DNA of 64,000 bases from contig NC_080542.1 of assembly GCF_028640845.1 (NCBI RefSeq), positions 65,919,064 to 65,983,063 on the forward strand, read 5' to 3'. Origin of the DNA: Ahaetulla prasina. Taxonomy: Eukaryota > Chordata > Lepidosauria > Squamata > Colubridae. The position numbers and the translations under genes are program-made. Positions 22,239 to 34,700 of the stretch are shown in pieces (position 1 is the first letter of the stretch; each line of letters begins with the position of its first letter). The notes under the pieces are model-generated. The model was not told the origin of the DNA. It saw only the letters and a program-made list of their open reading frames with translations, and made no database searches.

Positions 22239-22827
22239 GAATCTCTCTTTTTTTAAAAAAAAAAGTTTTATTTTTACAATCATATCAAATAATTCATCCA
22301 ATGTACAGTTATATACAATTAGTCGGGCTTGCCCAGTCACCACCCCCCTTTTTAACACTCTTCCCTCTTCTACCTTCTTTTACTTTCCAAACCTTCCTCT
22401 CCTTCTCTTATCTACATCCTCTCCTCCCTCCACCCTACACTCCTTCTCCCTCTTCTACCCCTCTTCCTTCCTCTTCTCCTCTTTCCTACCTCCTACTCTC
22501 TCTTTTCTCCCTCCCCACCGTTCTAAAATGGTAACTGGGCAGACCCGACCCTACATTAATTATATTTATACATCTTCAATAATCCCTGTACATTAACCAT
22601 CACTCCATCTCTACCCTCAAACTCCCCCCAGTTCCCCTCCCCCTTACCCCCCCACCCCCCGACCCCGACTTCCCAGAACAAAATGCAGGGTATCAAAACT
22701 AACAATCATAATCTAAAATAATTCCTAAATTATAATCTCTAGTCACTCCACACTTAATCACACTCTCAATTCCCCTCTCCTTCAGAAATATATCTAATAC
22801 AAAATATTTCCTAAATTTACTCCTATG

Positions 22828-25800
22828 CTATTGATATTTTTTTATCTGATACTTATTTTGAATATAATCAATCCATATTTTCCATTCTAAAATATATTTT
22901 TCTTGTGTATAGTCTTTCAAGTAAGCAGAGATTTTTGCCATTTCTGCCAGATTTGATACTTTAAGTGTCCATTCTTCAATTGTAGGTAATTCTTCTTTCT
23001 TCCAATATTGAGCAATCAAAAGTCTTGCGGCTGTTATTAAGTTCAAAATCAATTTAGTCTCTATAGCTGTACAATCCATAATTATTCCTAGTAGAAAGAA
23101 CTGGAGTAAACTTAATCTTCTTTTCAAAATATTCTGCATGATCCACCATACTTTAATCCAAAATGCTTTAACTTTTTTACAAGTCCACCATATATGGTAA
23201 TAAGTGGCATCTTCACAATCACATCTCCAACATTTAGCCTGTACATTAGGATACATACATGACAACTTTTTGGGGTCTAAATGCCATCTGTAAAACATCT
23301 TATAAAAATTTTCTCTCATATTTTGCGCTTGTGTAAATTTAACATTCCTCACCCAAATTCTTTCCCAAGTTTCCAACATTATTGGTTGCTGAAAATTTTG
23401 TGCCCGCTTAATCATACAATCCTTAACCGTTCAGTCTCTGCGTCTATTTCTACTAATACATTATACAACCTCTTAATATGCTGTTGGCCTTGATCTCTCA
23501 TTTGTTTTAACAAATTATCCTCAGTTTGCTTAACACCTATTTTTTTATCTAGTTTCCATCTAGCTTGTAATTGTCCATATTGGAACCATGTATAATTTTT
23601 CCCTTCTTCCCCCATCTTTTTTCTGGATTTTACTTGTAATTCCCCCTTTTCCATACAAAGAAGTTCTTTATAGGTAACTACCTCCATCTTTTAATATATA
23701 TTTATATTTTCTATCATGTGTCTCAGGATTGCCCATATTGGAATCTTTCCATCTAATTTATATTGATATTTCCTCCAGACCCTCAATAATGCATTTCTAA
23801 TTATATTATTTTTAAATATTTTATCTACTTTCTTATCATATAATAAATAGGCATGCCACCCATATAACAAACCATAACCTTCTATATTCAAAACTCTTTC
23901 CTCAGTCAAATTAATCCAATCAGTAATTAATGATAAGACAACTGCTTCATAATACAATTTTAAATTAGGCATTTTAAGACCCCCCCTTTCCCTTATATCC
24001 TGCATTATTTTTAATTTTATTCTTGGCTTTTTGCCCATCCATACAAAGTTATTAACCCCCTTTTGCCATTCCTGTAATTTGATGTCATTCTTAAGCACCA
24101 GTATCATTTGAAACAAAAATAGAAACCTGGGCAAAACATTCATTTTTATAGCCGCTATTCTTCCCAACAGGGATAGTTGTAACTTCTTCCAACTCTCCAT
24201 TTCTTTCCATACCTTCTGCCACAATACCTCATAATTATTTTTGTATAATTTGACATTTGAAGCTGTAATATATATTCCTAAATATTTAACCTTTTTAATG
24301 ATTTCAAAACCTGTAGTTCTTTCTAACTCTTCTTTTTGTTGTATATTCATATTTTTAGTTATCATCTTTGTCTTTTGCTGATTCAACTTAAATCCAGATA
24401 CTTTGCCATACTGACCAATTATATCTTTTAAACCAGTAGCTGAGTATATTGGTTGAGATACAGTAACAACCAAGTCATCTGCAAAAGCTCTTAATCTGTA
24501 ATCTTGATGTTTAACTCTAATTCTCTTTATTCGATCGGAACCACGTATTTTATTCAGAAGAATTTCTAAAGTTAAAATAAAAAGTAATGGAGACAGGGGA
24601 CATCCCTGTCTCGTCCCTTTCCCAATTTTAAAAGTTTCTGTTAACCCACCATTTACTATTATTTGTGCTGTTTGCTTCTGATATATTGCTTTAATTGCAT
24701 GGATAAAATAATCCCCAAATTGCATTTTTTCTATTACTTTAAATAAAAACTGCCAATCCAATCTATCAAAAGCTTTTTCAGCATCCAAAAAAAGAACACC
24801 GCTGAGACTTGGTTGTTTCATTCCAAATATTCAAGTAAATTTACAATTTGCCTCACATTATATCTCATCTGCCTATCCTTAATAAATCCTGACTGATCAT
24901 TATGAATTATTTGATTCATCACTGGCATTAATCTATTAGCAAGTATCTTGGCAAATATCTTATAATCAGTATTTAAAAGTGATATAGGCCTATAATTCTC
25001 TGCTTTAATACCATCTCAATCTTCCTTCGGTATTAACGAAATAAAGGCTGTCCTCCATGAAGGGGGAACATCTCCTCCCATTTGAATTTTATTAAATAAC
25101 TCTTTAAGTGGTTCAACCATCTCATTTTGTAAATTTTTATAATAAACAGCTGTTAAACCATCTGTACCTGGTGCTTTACCGATTTTAAGTTGCTTAATTG
25201 CTAACAAAATTTCCTCTGAAGTAATTAATTGATTCAGTTCTTCTCTTTGATTTTCTGTAAGCTCACAAATATTTTGTTGTTGTAAATATCTTTCTATCTC
25301 TGTATCATCAATCATATCCCTAGTATATAACTTACTATAATACTCTAAAAATGCTTTTTTAATCAAGTTCTTTTGATAAACTTCCTTACCCCTATATTCT
25401 ATTTTATCAATCATTCTTGATTTCTGTTTTTTTCCTTATTAAATAGGCAAGCCATCTTCCTGGCTTATTGGCATTATTAAACGTATTATGTTTTACATAT
25501 TGTAAATTAATTGCTACTTGATCTGCCATCAACATGTTAAACTGACCTCTTAATGTATTTATTGATTCTTTTATTTTACTATTTTCTGGGCTATTTATTA
25601 ATAACTGTTCTTTCTTTTTAATTTCCTCTTCCAATTCCTTTTTCTTTTTCTGCAATTTATTTTTATATTTAATATTCATTTGTATAAGATTTCCTCTCAT
25701 ATAAGCCTTACTAGCGTCCCAAATCATCTCTATAGATGTTTCTTTTTTCATATTCATAATAAAAAATTCTTTCATTTGCTTTTTACATTCATTTACATTT

Positions 25801-26571
25801 TGTTCATATTTAAACAAATTCTCATTCAACCTCCATGATCTCCTAGCCTCCTTTTCCCGATCAAATTCAATCCAAACCGGACTATGATCAGATAGAGTTC
25901 TTGAACAAATCTTAGTCTTCTTCACTCTAGAGTACAAATCATTAGAAATCAAAATAAAATCAATCCTCGAAAATGATTGATGCCTGTCAGAAAAGAAGGT
26001 AAAATCCCTCTCTTCTGTATTATGTTCTCTCCAAATATCTCTTAATTCCAAGTCCTCCATCATTTCAAAAAAAGCCTTTGGTAATTTCGCCCGGCTTGAC
26101 ATTTTCCTTAAACTTTTTTTGTCTTTTTGAGTATCCAACACACCATTCCAATCACCCATTAATATATATGATTTATAATCCCAAAATACTATTCTTTTAT
26201 GTTAAAACATGAAAAAAAAAATTTGTTGTTGATTCGGAGCATAAACTCCTATTAATAATATCTTCTTTCCCTCCAACAAAAGTTCAATAGCAATGTATCT
26301 TCCTTGCTTATCCACCTCAATTAATTTTGCTGATATATCCTTCTTTATATATATAACTAAACCGTTTTGTTTTTTCCAAAGAGGAGGCAACAAAATGTAC
26401 TCCCAGTTTTGAGTTTATCAAATATTTCTGGTCTAAAGATCTAATATGTGTTTCTTATAAACAGGTAATGTCATTTTTAAATTGTTTCAAATTATGAAAT
26501 ACTTTCCTTCTCTTCTGCGGTGAATTCAAACCATTAACATTCCAAGATAATATTTTAATTGCTATTATCAG
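22828..26571 (-). pseudogene. L1 ORF2p (endonuclease and reverse transcriptase), several breaks
   Basis: The APE-type endonuclease starts with KILSWNVNGLNSP (about 26560-26518) and continues ETHI, GDWNGVLD, RIDFILIS and LSDHSPVW. RT follows: KAPGTDGLTAVYYK (about 25200-25160), LFLDAEKAFDRLDW (motif A), GTRQGCPLSPLLF (motif B), FADD (catalytic, 24485-24474) and GFKLNQQKTK. The C-terminus carries a Cys/His cluster, CWRCDCEDATYYHIWWTC. Breaks include a stop in place of Gln just before ETHI, breaks near 26190 and 25410, one between 25016 and 24833, and two near 23690 and 23413. No ATG precedes the endonuclease in frame, so the start is approximate. It nicks target DNA and copies L1 RNA in the nucleus. 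This copy cannot make the whole protein. Confidence 0.9.
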
Positions 26572-26592
26572 CCAAAGGAAACTTTTGGAACA

Positions 26593-27721
26593 CTAGCCGC
26601 AGATCACATTTTGCTTTAGGCCTTGCTCCTCCCACTGTTTCCGTTGTAGTAGTTGCCAGTTGTTGTTGTGCATCTCTTGTTCCTTGCGTTTAGCAGCAGC
26701 TCTTGTCAGCCTTTGTTCTTTTGAATCTGAACCCGTCGTAGGTATTTCCAACACTTGTAATAAATCTTCTTCCATCACAATCTGTTCTTGTACCTGCTTC
26801 ACTTCTCTTTCCTTCACTTCAGCCTCCCTTCTTCTAGCTTCCAATGGGGGAAGACTTCCAACTTTTAATGCCTCAACATAAAATTATCTTGCTTTTCCAA
26901 CTGTATTGAGACGATGTACTTTCCCTGCATAATATACTATTATACCAGTTGGGACATCCCATCTATATTCAGTATGACGTTTTTTTAAGTTCATTCACCA
27001 GGAAGGCAAATTCCTTCCTAGCCCTTAACATTTTTGGTGGAATTTCCTTTAATATTAAAATATCTTGACCAGCAACCTGAATCTTCTCCCCCTTATATGA
27101 GGCTTGCAGAATCTGATTTCTCACTGTTCTGCTTGTAAAATAAATAACAACATCCCTTGGCAACTTTTTTTGCCTTGCTATCCAAGAATTCACACGATAT
27201 ATTTTATCAATTTGATAAGCCACATCTGCTCGACGAGCTGCTAATATCTCAGCAAATACTTCAGAAAAAATTTCCCTTAAATTCTCTTCTTTATTTTCAT
27301 TCAAGCCACAGATTCTTAGAGCAAATTCCATATTTCTATATTGTATCAAAACTATTTCATCATCTGTTTTTTCCATTTTACTTTGAAATTCATCCATTTT
27401 ATTTTCTAGTTTTGAATTATGTTGCTTAATTTCTTCAACTTCCTCTTCTAATAAAATCACATTTGTTGCCAAACTTTGTACTGCAATTACAAATCCTTCC
27501 TTAACTTTTTTATTTCCCACTTGAATTTCTAATATCTGCTCTTTCATTTCAGACATCTCATCAGTTATTTCTTTAAATTTTTCTTGCATAAAGTCTTTTA
27601 AGTTCTCTTGTACCGCCTCTAAGTTCAATGTTCTAGTCTCTGCTGTATGAGCTGGAGAGGCACCAGCTGATGAAATTCCAGAGCCCTTTGTTACAGTAGA
27701 CTTTAATTGTTTGGCTGCCAT
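26593..27721 (-). pseudogene. L1 ORF1p (RNA-binding chaperone), one frameshift and one stop
   Basis: The first 250 codons (27721-26969) start MAAKQLKSTV. A long heptad coiled coil follows at about residues 30-130 (many E/K, LEEEVEEIKQHNSKLENKM). Then come an RRM-like stretch (NMEFALRICGLNEN) and the C-terminal domain (RDVVIYFTSRTVRNQIL, IPPKMLRARKEF). This is the Transposase_22-type ORF1p that trimerises and coats L1 RNA. The frame breaks at a run of A near 26984. The other frame then carries the end of the protein (26844-26593), interrupted by a stop. That C-terminal extension is Glu/Lys/Arg/Gln-rich (ARRREAEVKEREVKQ). The start ATG follows a purine-rich leader. Confidence 0.88.
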
Positions 27722-28238
27722 CTTCTATAAAATTATTTATTTATTTCCAACTTAATATTCACTTTAAATCTTCTTAACCTCTGAGAAACACAGTCTTTTA
27801 AAGCAATATTTAAAAATCTCCCCTAGATTCTATCAGCAGGCAGCAAAGAGTTAAAGAGTTAAAGTAGCAAATAACATGCAATTTACCAGCAACAGACGGC
27901 AAACGCTAAAAGTATCACTTTCGCTTTCCACTCGTTAGGTTGTTAACAATTCGCCTCCATTTTCTTGCTGTTTTCAAGCTTGTTACAAAGTAACGGGGAA
28001 TTGGCTTGGCTACTTGCATAAAGTTCTCCCACTTTCGTTCTGTCCGGTATAATCCTTTATTGTCCAAAATAAATCTCGGCGTTTGGTCGTGGTGATTGGT
28101 TCTGCCAAAGCAGAAAAAATCCTCGGATCTGGAGCACTTCGGGTTGCTGGAGGGAACTTAACCCTTCAAACCCCTTTTTTCTCAGGGGCTTTAGGGAAAT
28201 TCTACCTCTGCCCTCAGCTCACCATCTCTTCTTCTCCC
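27722..28238 (-). promoter_or_regulatory. 5'UTR / presumed internal promoter of the L1 copy
   Basis: About 516 bp lie between the target duplication and the ORF1 ATG, GC-richer than the surroundings. L1 promoters sit in this position. No individual factor site is asserted. Confidence 0.5.
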
Positions 28239-28340
28239 GAATCTCTCTTGAAGTCTCTCTTGAACAAAATTTTCAATCCCATTTAGTATTTATAAAGAAA
28301 ATTGCAGTTATCTCTCAATTGATATCTTATTTGCATAATA

Positions 28341-30331
28341 CAGGTAGTCCTCTCATAGTGACTGTCTTAAGCAACAACCATTCAAAATTACAATGGTAAT
28401 GAAAAATGAACGTTGCAGCCAATGCCCATATTTACAGATAGTTCTCAGTTTACAATCAGGATTGGAACCGGATTTATGGTCATTTGTTGTTAGGATTGTA
28501 AGTGGAGGCTCCTACCTTGCCAGACTCAATTTTATAACTTTTTTTGTGGCAATTATTAAGGGGATCACCATGGTTGATAATCAAATCTGCTATTGTTAAG
28601 TATAGCACCATTGTAAATGCAAATCCATTCTTTCAAACTAGCAAAAAAGGTCACAAATGCAGTCACATGGCTGTGGGACTCTGCAACTAGTTATAAAGTT
28701 GCCAAGTACCCATGTGATCACATGACGTTGGGCAGGCAGGAAGTGTAATGACATTTTAGGATGGCCAGAAATGCTTTATGGCCCAAAGCACTTCTTCCGT
28801 CCCTGTAATTTAGAATGAATGTTAAGTAACCAGACATAAATTGGGATTACTTGTACGACCTTTGCAGTGTCTCTCTGAGTTACGTGTTTGCCGTTACAGT
28901 AGTTGGTATGCATTGTCCTGTCAACTTGAAACTAGCAGAGTCTCATCCTCCTTTATGACAGCTACAAAAATGTAAGAAAAAGCCATTTCTTGATTTCTTT
29001 CTTTGAACATCGTATCAATGATCACTTCCTGCCAATCTTTACCCTGAGAGAGAAACTCATTCATTTTATATGAACAGAGACATTGGATCTCAGGATAAAA
29101 GTACATCTGTGTTATGTTAATTTCCTCTTCCAGTAGTCCCCTTTCTTTTCTTTATTGTACAATATGATAATTGGAACAGTTTAAATGGTAGTATTTTATC
29201 TGTGTTAACTAATTCACACATGCAAATCATTTTATAAGTATGTACCATCTCATACAACTTTCCAGGTTGCAACTGACTAGCAAAAGAAACAGTATCTGTA
29301 TGTTGTACAGATATTCCTAGACTCACAACTAGAGTTGGGACCAGCATTTCCTCACTAAACAAATGTAATTGTAAACTGAGATGTCACATGACCACATCAC
29401 TTAGCAATTGCAATCCCAGCAGTTCTAATTGCCCTCACTAACTAAGAGTTGCAGGCTATTAAGTGACTATCCCCCTCAATGCAAGCCATTCCAGACTTTG
29501 TCCCTCCCAGTGTTGAATCAGTAAGATAAGGGACTTCCTCCAGCTCCCCCCATTCATCTATCTCTCCATCTATCCCTTTGGTCACCCAGCACTCTGCCTT
29601 GCAGGGAAGCAAGCAGTCCTAGAAACTTGCAGATCTGCAGCTGCTTGTCATGTCCCAGAAAACCGCAGCCACCTGATCCAGTCCTAGCCTCTTCAGCCCA
29701 GTCCCAGCATTCCTAGCCACTCTGCAGTTGTTGCCCTGTGTGCTGTCATTCCAGCTAACCTTCTCTGTTTTGTAACAGCAACAATTCTGGCTGCTGAGAA
29801 TGCATGGTTGGCTTGACTACTGGGCTGGGATGTGCTTTTGCTTTGAATTATTTTATTTTTGGAAACTGAAATTTAGCCCTGCAGAACAAATGGAGCTGCT
29901 TTCTTTGGTACACAAAGCAAACTTTTCCCAAAAGCTCTTTGCAAAGGTACTGCCTTGGTCTTTTCTTTTTTCTTTCTTTTTTTTCCCCCCCTACAACTAA
30001 AGCTCAGCCCAGCCCAGCAGCCAAATCAGGCATGTAAGCAACAGGACCAAAAAAGATGGCAAAAATTAGCTGGTGGTGAAGCACAGGGCATTAAGGGGTC
30101 ACAAGGGCATAGATGAAGAGAGAATAAGTGAGTGGAACAGTTAAAGCATCCATGTTATTGCAAGTGCAATCTTGCCACCAAGCACTTGACTTTTGAACGC
30201 ATTGTCATGGTACACATATACCGTAGCACAACAGCCATAACTTTGGGCACAGGTCACAAGCCCCTTTGTTCAGAGCCATCGCACTTCGAATTGTTACTGA
30301 ACAAATACTCATAAATTGAGGTTTATATGTA
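28341..30331. mobile_element. Long non-autonomous DNA transposon (TACAGGTAGTCCTC termini)
   Basis: The left end TACAGGTAGTCCTC and right end (CTCATAAATTGAGGTTTATATGTA) are degenerate inverted repeats. Subterminal blocks (TTGTAACTTTGAATGGTCACTAAAT-like) match the copies at 34347-34700, 37869-38273 and 57532-57986. The interior 29480-30060 is unrelated filler with no ORF of note. The target duplication is not clear. Confidence 0.6.
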
Positions 30332-31617
30332 CACTTAGAGACATGGAGGCACACCAGTATATGTAAGGTTAAACCAGAGTGTTATGGCCTGTTAAGGTAG
30401 ATGTCAGGGTAACATTTTTCAGCATTTCTATTCCTCTCATTTTAAATTTGCCATAAGTAAAACTTCTCTTTAAACAATCAAACTCTATGTTTTGAAAAAA
30501 TAAGAATGTCAACAAATTTCACTGATGATATACATTAACCAGTTTATGTTATCCCACATCAGATTTGGGACCGTAGCATGCCCTAAAGTCAAAAGGTATT
30601 TTGTAAGGATGAACGCTTAATTTTAAAAGGACAATTTTCACATGGCCATATATATGCAAATGTTGCTTGATTATTGATAATTATTTAGCTGTCAACTGAA
30701 CATATTCATCATTTTATTTAAAGAGAAAAATGGTATTTGAATTGATATTGGGTGCCTGACGATTGAGCTATAATGACTATTTAGTAGTCATACTATTTAG
30801 CAGAACTTGATGCTCATGTTGACAGATGATTAATGGCTGTTTCTTATATTTATGCGTGCATTGAGGCAAATATACATGAAGCTTCACTTTAGTCAGAGGG
30901 ATTATAAAAACATTTAAACACCATTTTTAATGTTTACTTTTGAAAACAGCTTGTTAAGAGTGACAAATGCTTACAGGTAGAGCAGTATTATAGATTTTTA
31001 AAACTTTGCCTCCTCCAATTTGCTTTTTCCAAGGTAGCTGACATCAAATTACTTCTTGTGTATGTTTACTTGGGAGTAAATCCCTCTATATTTTGGGGAG
31101 ATATTTTTATCAAATAATTGAAATTGCAGTTTAAAATGTACAAAGAAATACCCAGCATCATTGTTTCTCAGCATTGGCAGTAACTAGAATTAGAGCAAAA
31201 TTACTTGGAGAGCTGCAAACATTCATTCCCCACTCAAGAGACAATTTTATGAAAAGTAGATCACAATTTTCCACTAATCATTGTGCCTCTGGATATAATG
31301 TGGGTCAGACTTCCGTTCTCCTTATTTTGCCAGCCTCAAGTGCACTTCTCATTCTGCAGGACAAACAGAATTGGAAGAGATTATATGTTCTGATAAGCAG
31401 CAATTCAGCTCAATTGTTTTTAGTTTCATGGAAAGTGATTTAAAAGTACATGAATGCTAGAAGTTCTTTGGTGACTCAACTTGATGAGGTAAATCTTTGA
31501 AATCATTTTTCTTTTCATGTTCCATTTTCGTTTTGGAAAAATCAGAAGATTCTCTAGAGAAGACACTAAGTGTGAGGAACATCTAGTTCCAAAGAGGATT
31601 GGGGTTAGTCCTGACAT
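30332..31617. other. AT-rich stretch, nothing recognised
   Basis: No domain-bearing ORF and no repeat termini. Confidence 0.45.
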
Positions 31618-31625
31618 GTTCCAAC

Positions 31626-34021
31626 TACAGGTGGTATTCAATTGGTTCGGACCGATTCAGGTGAACTGGTTGCAGAAAGTTTGAGTAGTTTGGTGAATCC
31701 ACAAATACCACGGCTGGCTGGTCCCACCCACTCACCCCCACCTGCCCACACATCTTACCAGCTCCCCACACCCACCCACTCACTCTTCATCTAGCCTCCC
31801 CGGCGCAGCACACTGTGTGGCTCTTGTGTTGATCACACAATCTCTGTGGCTTGCCTGCCTTCCCACACAGTGCCTTCAGCCCAACTGAGTGGCCCTGATC
31901 TGCCTGCCTGGGTAATTAAGCCTGCAAGCCATGGCCTAGCTAGCTGCCTCCCTCATCATCCCTGGCCTCCAGCTTGCCTGGCTTGCTTTGCTGCCATGGC
32001 TCCATCCCACAGACTGCTCTCCCTGCAGCCCAGCTGAGCAGCTCTGATCTGCCTGGGTAAGCCTGCAAGGAAGCCCCAAATCCCAGCCTAGCTGCCTCCC
32101 ATGTGGCCCAGCCAGCTTGCCTGCCTTCTGCTGTGGCCTACCACGTGGCGGCTGCGGCCCAGTTCTTCCTTCATTGATCTCTGCTCCTCCTTGCTCACCT
32201 AGACTTAGACTCACCCAGCTTCCTTGGCCTGTTCCCACCTGCTCCAGCAGCAAATGCCTTGAGGCAGAGGTAAGCATGGCCGGGTGCTCCCTCAGGGAAG
32301 CATAGCTGGGATGGATGTTTGTCTCCAAAGCCTCCCATTTCTCTTACCCTTCACCTCCTACCGCTTGTCTCCGCCTCAATCCATTCCTCTCCTTTAGCCT
32401 CCTACCACTTATGGAAGAGCTCCATGATGGAGCCCTTCCTGGGGAGCAAAGTCTTGGACAGGTTGATCTGTCCTAAAGGCCTCAAGGAGCTGCAGACTTT
32501 CCACATGCGTCCACTGGCCTGAGTGCCCTGCCTTTGGATCCTTCAGATCCCAATGGGGCCAGCACCGGCAGAAGCAGTGGTCCAGGTGGGCGGGCAGATC
32601 TCCCAGGGTTGCACCGCAGCAGAGCAGCAGTCTTTGCCCCAGGATGGCATCTTCCCCAAGGGCTGCCCACCATCAGTCTTACCTTCATGGACAGCCATAC
32701 GCTGGCCCCGTTGGGATCTGAAGGGCATGGTATTCAGGCTGGCAGAGGCGTGTGGAAGATCTAGAAGGTAAAGCTGCGCTCGGCCGAAGAGTCGCCTCAG
32801 GGGGACATGGCGAGGCTCACTGGCCTTTTGGCCCTGGCACGCTCGGCTTCTGTGGGGCCTTTGAGTAACTGCCACCTGCTTGACTTCCCCTCCATCTTGG
32901 GTCCCACATCCAGCCCATGATGGAGATGCGCCGCTTCTGGAGCTGCCCGGCCAGCAGGTGGGCGGGTAGCCCTCAGGGAAGTAATGGGGCCAAGACTGCT
33001 GCTGCGGTGCACAGCCCCAAGACATCCTTCTACGCTCCCATAGCGCCACCCCCACCACTCTGGAGCTTGCCATTCACCCCCACCACTACCACCGCCACTC
33101 TGGGCCTCGCATTTTGCCCCCACCGCTGCCGCTCTGGAACTCACCTTTCGCCACCACTGCCACTCTGGAGCTCACCTTCAGGACGGATCAGTTCATCCAA
33201 GCCATGATTTTCTCCCTGAGAAGGGCTATGTTGTGAAGGGTTTTGGGCCCAGACCAGGTGCTTTCTTTCAGGCTCCCGCCTCGCATGGGGCAGCGGGAGG
33301 AGGAAATGTGTGGCCAGGAAGGCTGCCTGCAGTTATTTCAGCCAAAGTCGGCATTTCTGCGAACCTGCAAGTATGTATGAGGTTTCTGTCTTGAGCAGAA
33401 GGTTGAACTATAAGACCAACCCCCTACTAGGCAGGAAAACTAGGGTGCCAAAATCTGAGTCGAGGGCCTGGGAAAGGTGTCAGAATAACAAGAGACCTTT
33501 TGTGGGGAGGGGAAAACCTTATATCATTTCAGAGAAATGGGTGTCCAGTCTTTTCTTAAAAACTTCCAGTGATCAAGCACCCAGAACTTCTTGAGACAAG
33601 CAGTTCCTCTAGTTAATTGTTCTCGCTGTCAGGAAGTTTCTCCTTTTTTGCCTTCTGCTTCTTTGGAAAATACATTGCACCCCTCCCTTCTTTGTGGCAG
33701 CCCATTAAAAGCCTGTTGCCTTTTGGGCAAAGCATGTGAGCCATTTACTCCTTTCAGTGGTCCATGAAAGTACATCTATAGTAGGTAAATAAAGTAAAAA
33801 AAAGGTGAACAATATTTGTACCGAACTATAGGTACACTGAGGCTGGCTGTGACAAAGAATGGCTGGGAAGCCAGGAGCCAGGCGAGGCACTCCTTGATGT
33901 GAATGACATTGAGTTGGCCACCCCAACCCAGGCACATGACCACCCAGCCACCCCCCACCCAGTCACGTGACCACCCACCCATGCCCACAGAACCGGTAGT
34001 AAAAATTGAATTCCACCACTG
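31626..34021. mobile_element. 2.4-kb hAT-type element with GC-rich interior
   Basis: It begins TACAGGTGGTATTCAA and ends TTGAATTCCACCACTG, inverted with few mismatches. A perfect 8-bp duplication, gttccaac, lies at 31618-31625 and 34022-34029. The interior (31830-33200) is GC-rich and Pro/Ala-coding in several frames on both strands, with no transposase motif. A CR1 fragment is nested at about 33400-33725. Confidence 0.88.
33400..33725 (-). mobile_element. CR1-family LINE 3' fragment nested in the hAT
   Basis: The plus strand reads CCAACCCCCTACTAGGCAGGAAAAC, then ATTTCAGAGAAATGGGTGTCC and CTTCCAGTGATCAAGCACCC. These are the antisense of the amniote CR1 3' region, as also seen at 50700-51030 and 62283-62894. 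About 70 bp of unrelated sequence interrupts it near 33440-33515. Confidence 0.75.
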
Positions 34022-34346
34022 GTTCCAACCAATTCAAAGTGTCTTTAATTAATAGATTAATTAATGCTGTGGGAGCATAAGAGAGTAGAGAATAGCAAAA
34101 TATATATCTCAGATACAGTATTTTCCATCTAAATATTTTTAAAAAATAAAGATAATGGTGATTTTTACTTGCAAATATTGTAAAGATCAGCCAAGAATGA
34201 TGGGGGAAGCAGCTTTGCTCCCAAATATTTTAATTTTCATCTATATAAATCACTTCTCATTGAAACCAACAAGCAAGTGTGTACTTACTCTTCTACCCAC
34301 CCTGCTTGAAAAAAGTCAGGGGAAATGGAGATCTTTATGGTAAATA

Positions 34347-34700
34347 CAGGTGGTCCTTGTCTTATGACCACAACTGAGTCCAAAATTTCTGTTGCTAAAT
34401 GAGAAAGTTGTTAAGTGAGTTTTGCTCTGTTTTATTACTTTTTTGCCACAATTGTTAAATAAATCACTGAAGTTAAGTTAATAACATGGTTGTTCAATGA
34501 ATCTGACTTTCCATTGATTTTACTTGTCACAAAAGTTGATTATGTGACCCGGGGACAATGCAACTATCTGAATTTTGATCATGGGACCATGGAGATACTG
34601 CAATAGTTGTAAGTGTGAAAAATGGTCATAGATCACTGTTTTCAACACTGTTGTAACTTTGAATGGTCACTAAATAAACTTTTAAGTTGAGGACCGTAGA
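34347..34700. mobile_element. MITE, CAGGTGGTCCTTGTCTTA family
   Basis: The left end ACAGGTGGTCCTTGTCTTATGACC mirrors the right end TTTTAAGTTGAGGACCGTAG. The interior repeats GTTGTTAAGTGAGTTTTGC / GTTGTTCAATGAATCTGAC motifs typical of a reptilian hAT-like MITE. It is the shortest complete copy of this family here. Confidence 0.75.

Larger units (their letters stand above)
22250..28238 (-). mobile_element. Near full-length L1-clade LINE, 5.99 kb
   Basis: The 11-bp sequence gaatctctctt occurs exactly at both ends (22239-22249 and 28239-28249), a convincing target duplication. The minus strand then has a 5'UTR of about 516 bp, ORF1, ORF2 and a 3'UTR with a purine-rich tract (pyrimidine-rich on the plus strand, about 22330-22520). 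It ends in an A-rich tail (T-run near 22247-22254). Few frame breaks separate it from an intact copy, so it is fairly young. Confidence 0.93.

Noticed and set aside
31846..33207. Pro/Ala-rich open frames up to 176 codons
   Set aside because: They overlap in several frames on both strands within the hAT at 31626-34021, with no recognisable motif or splice structure.
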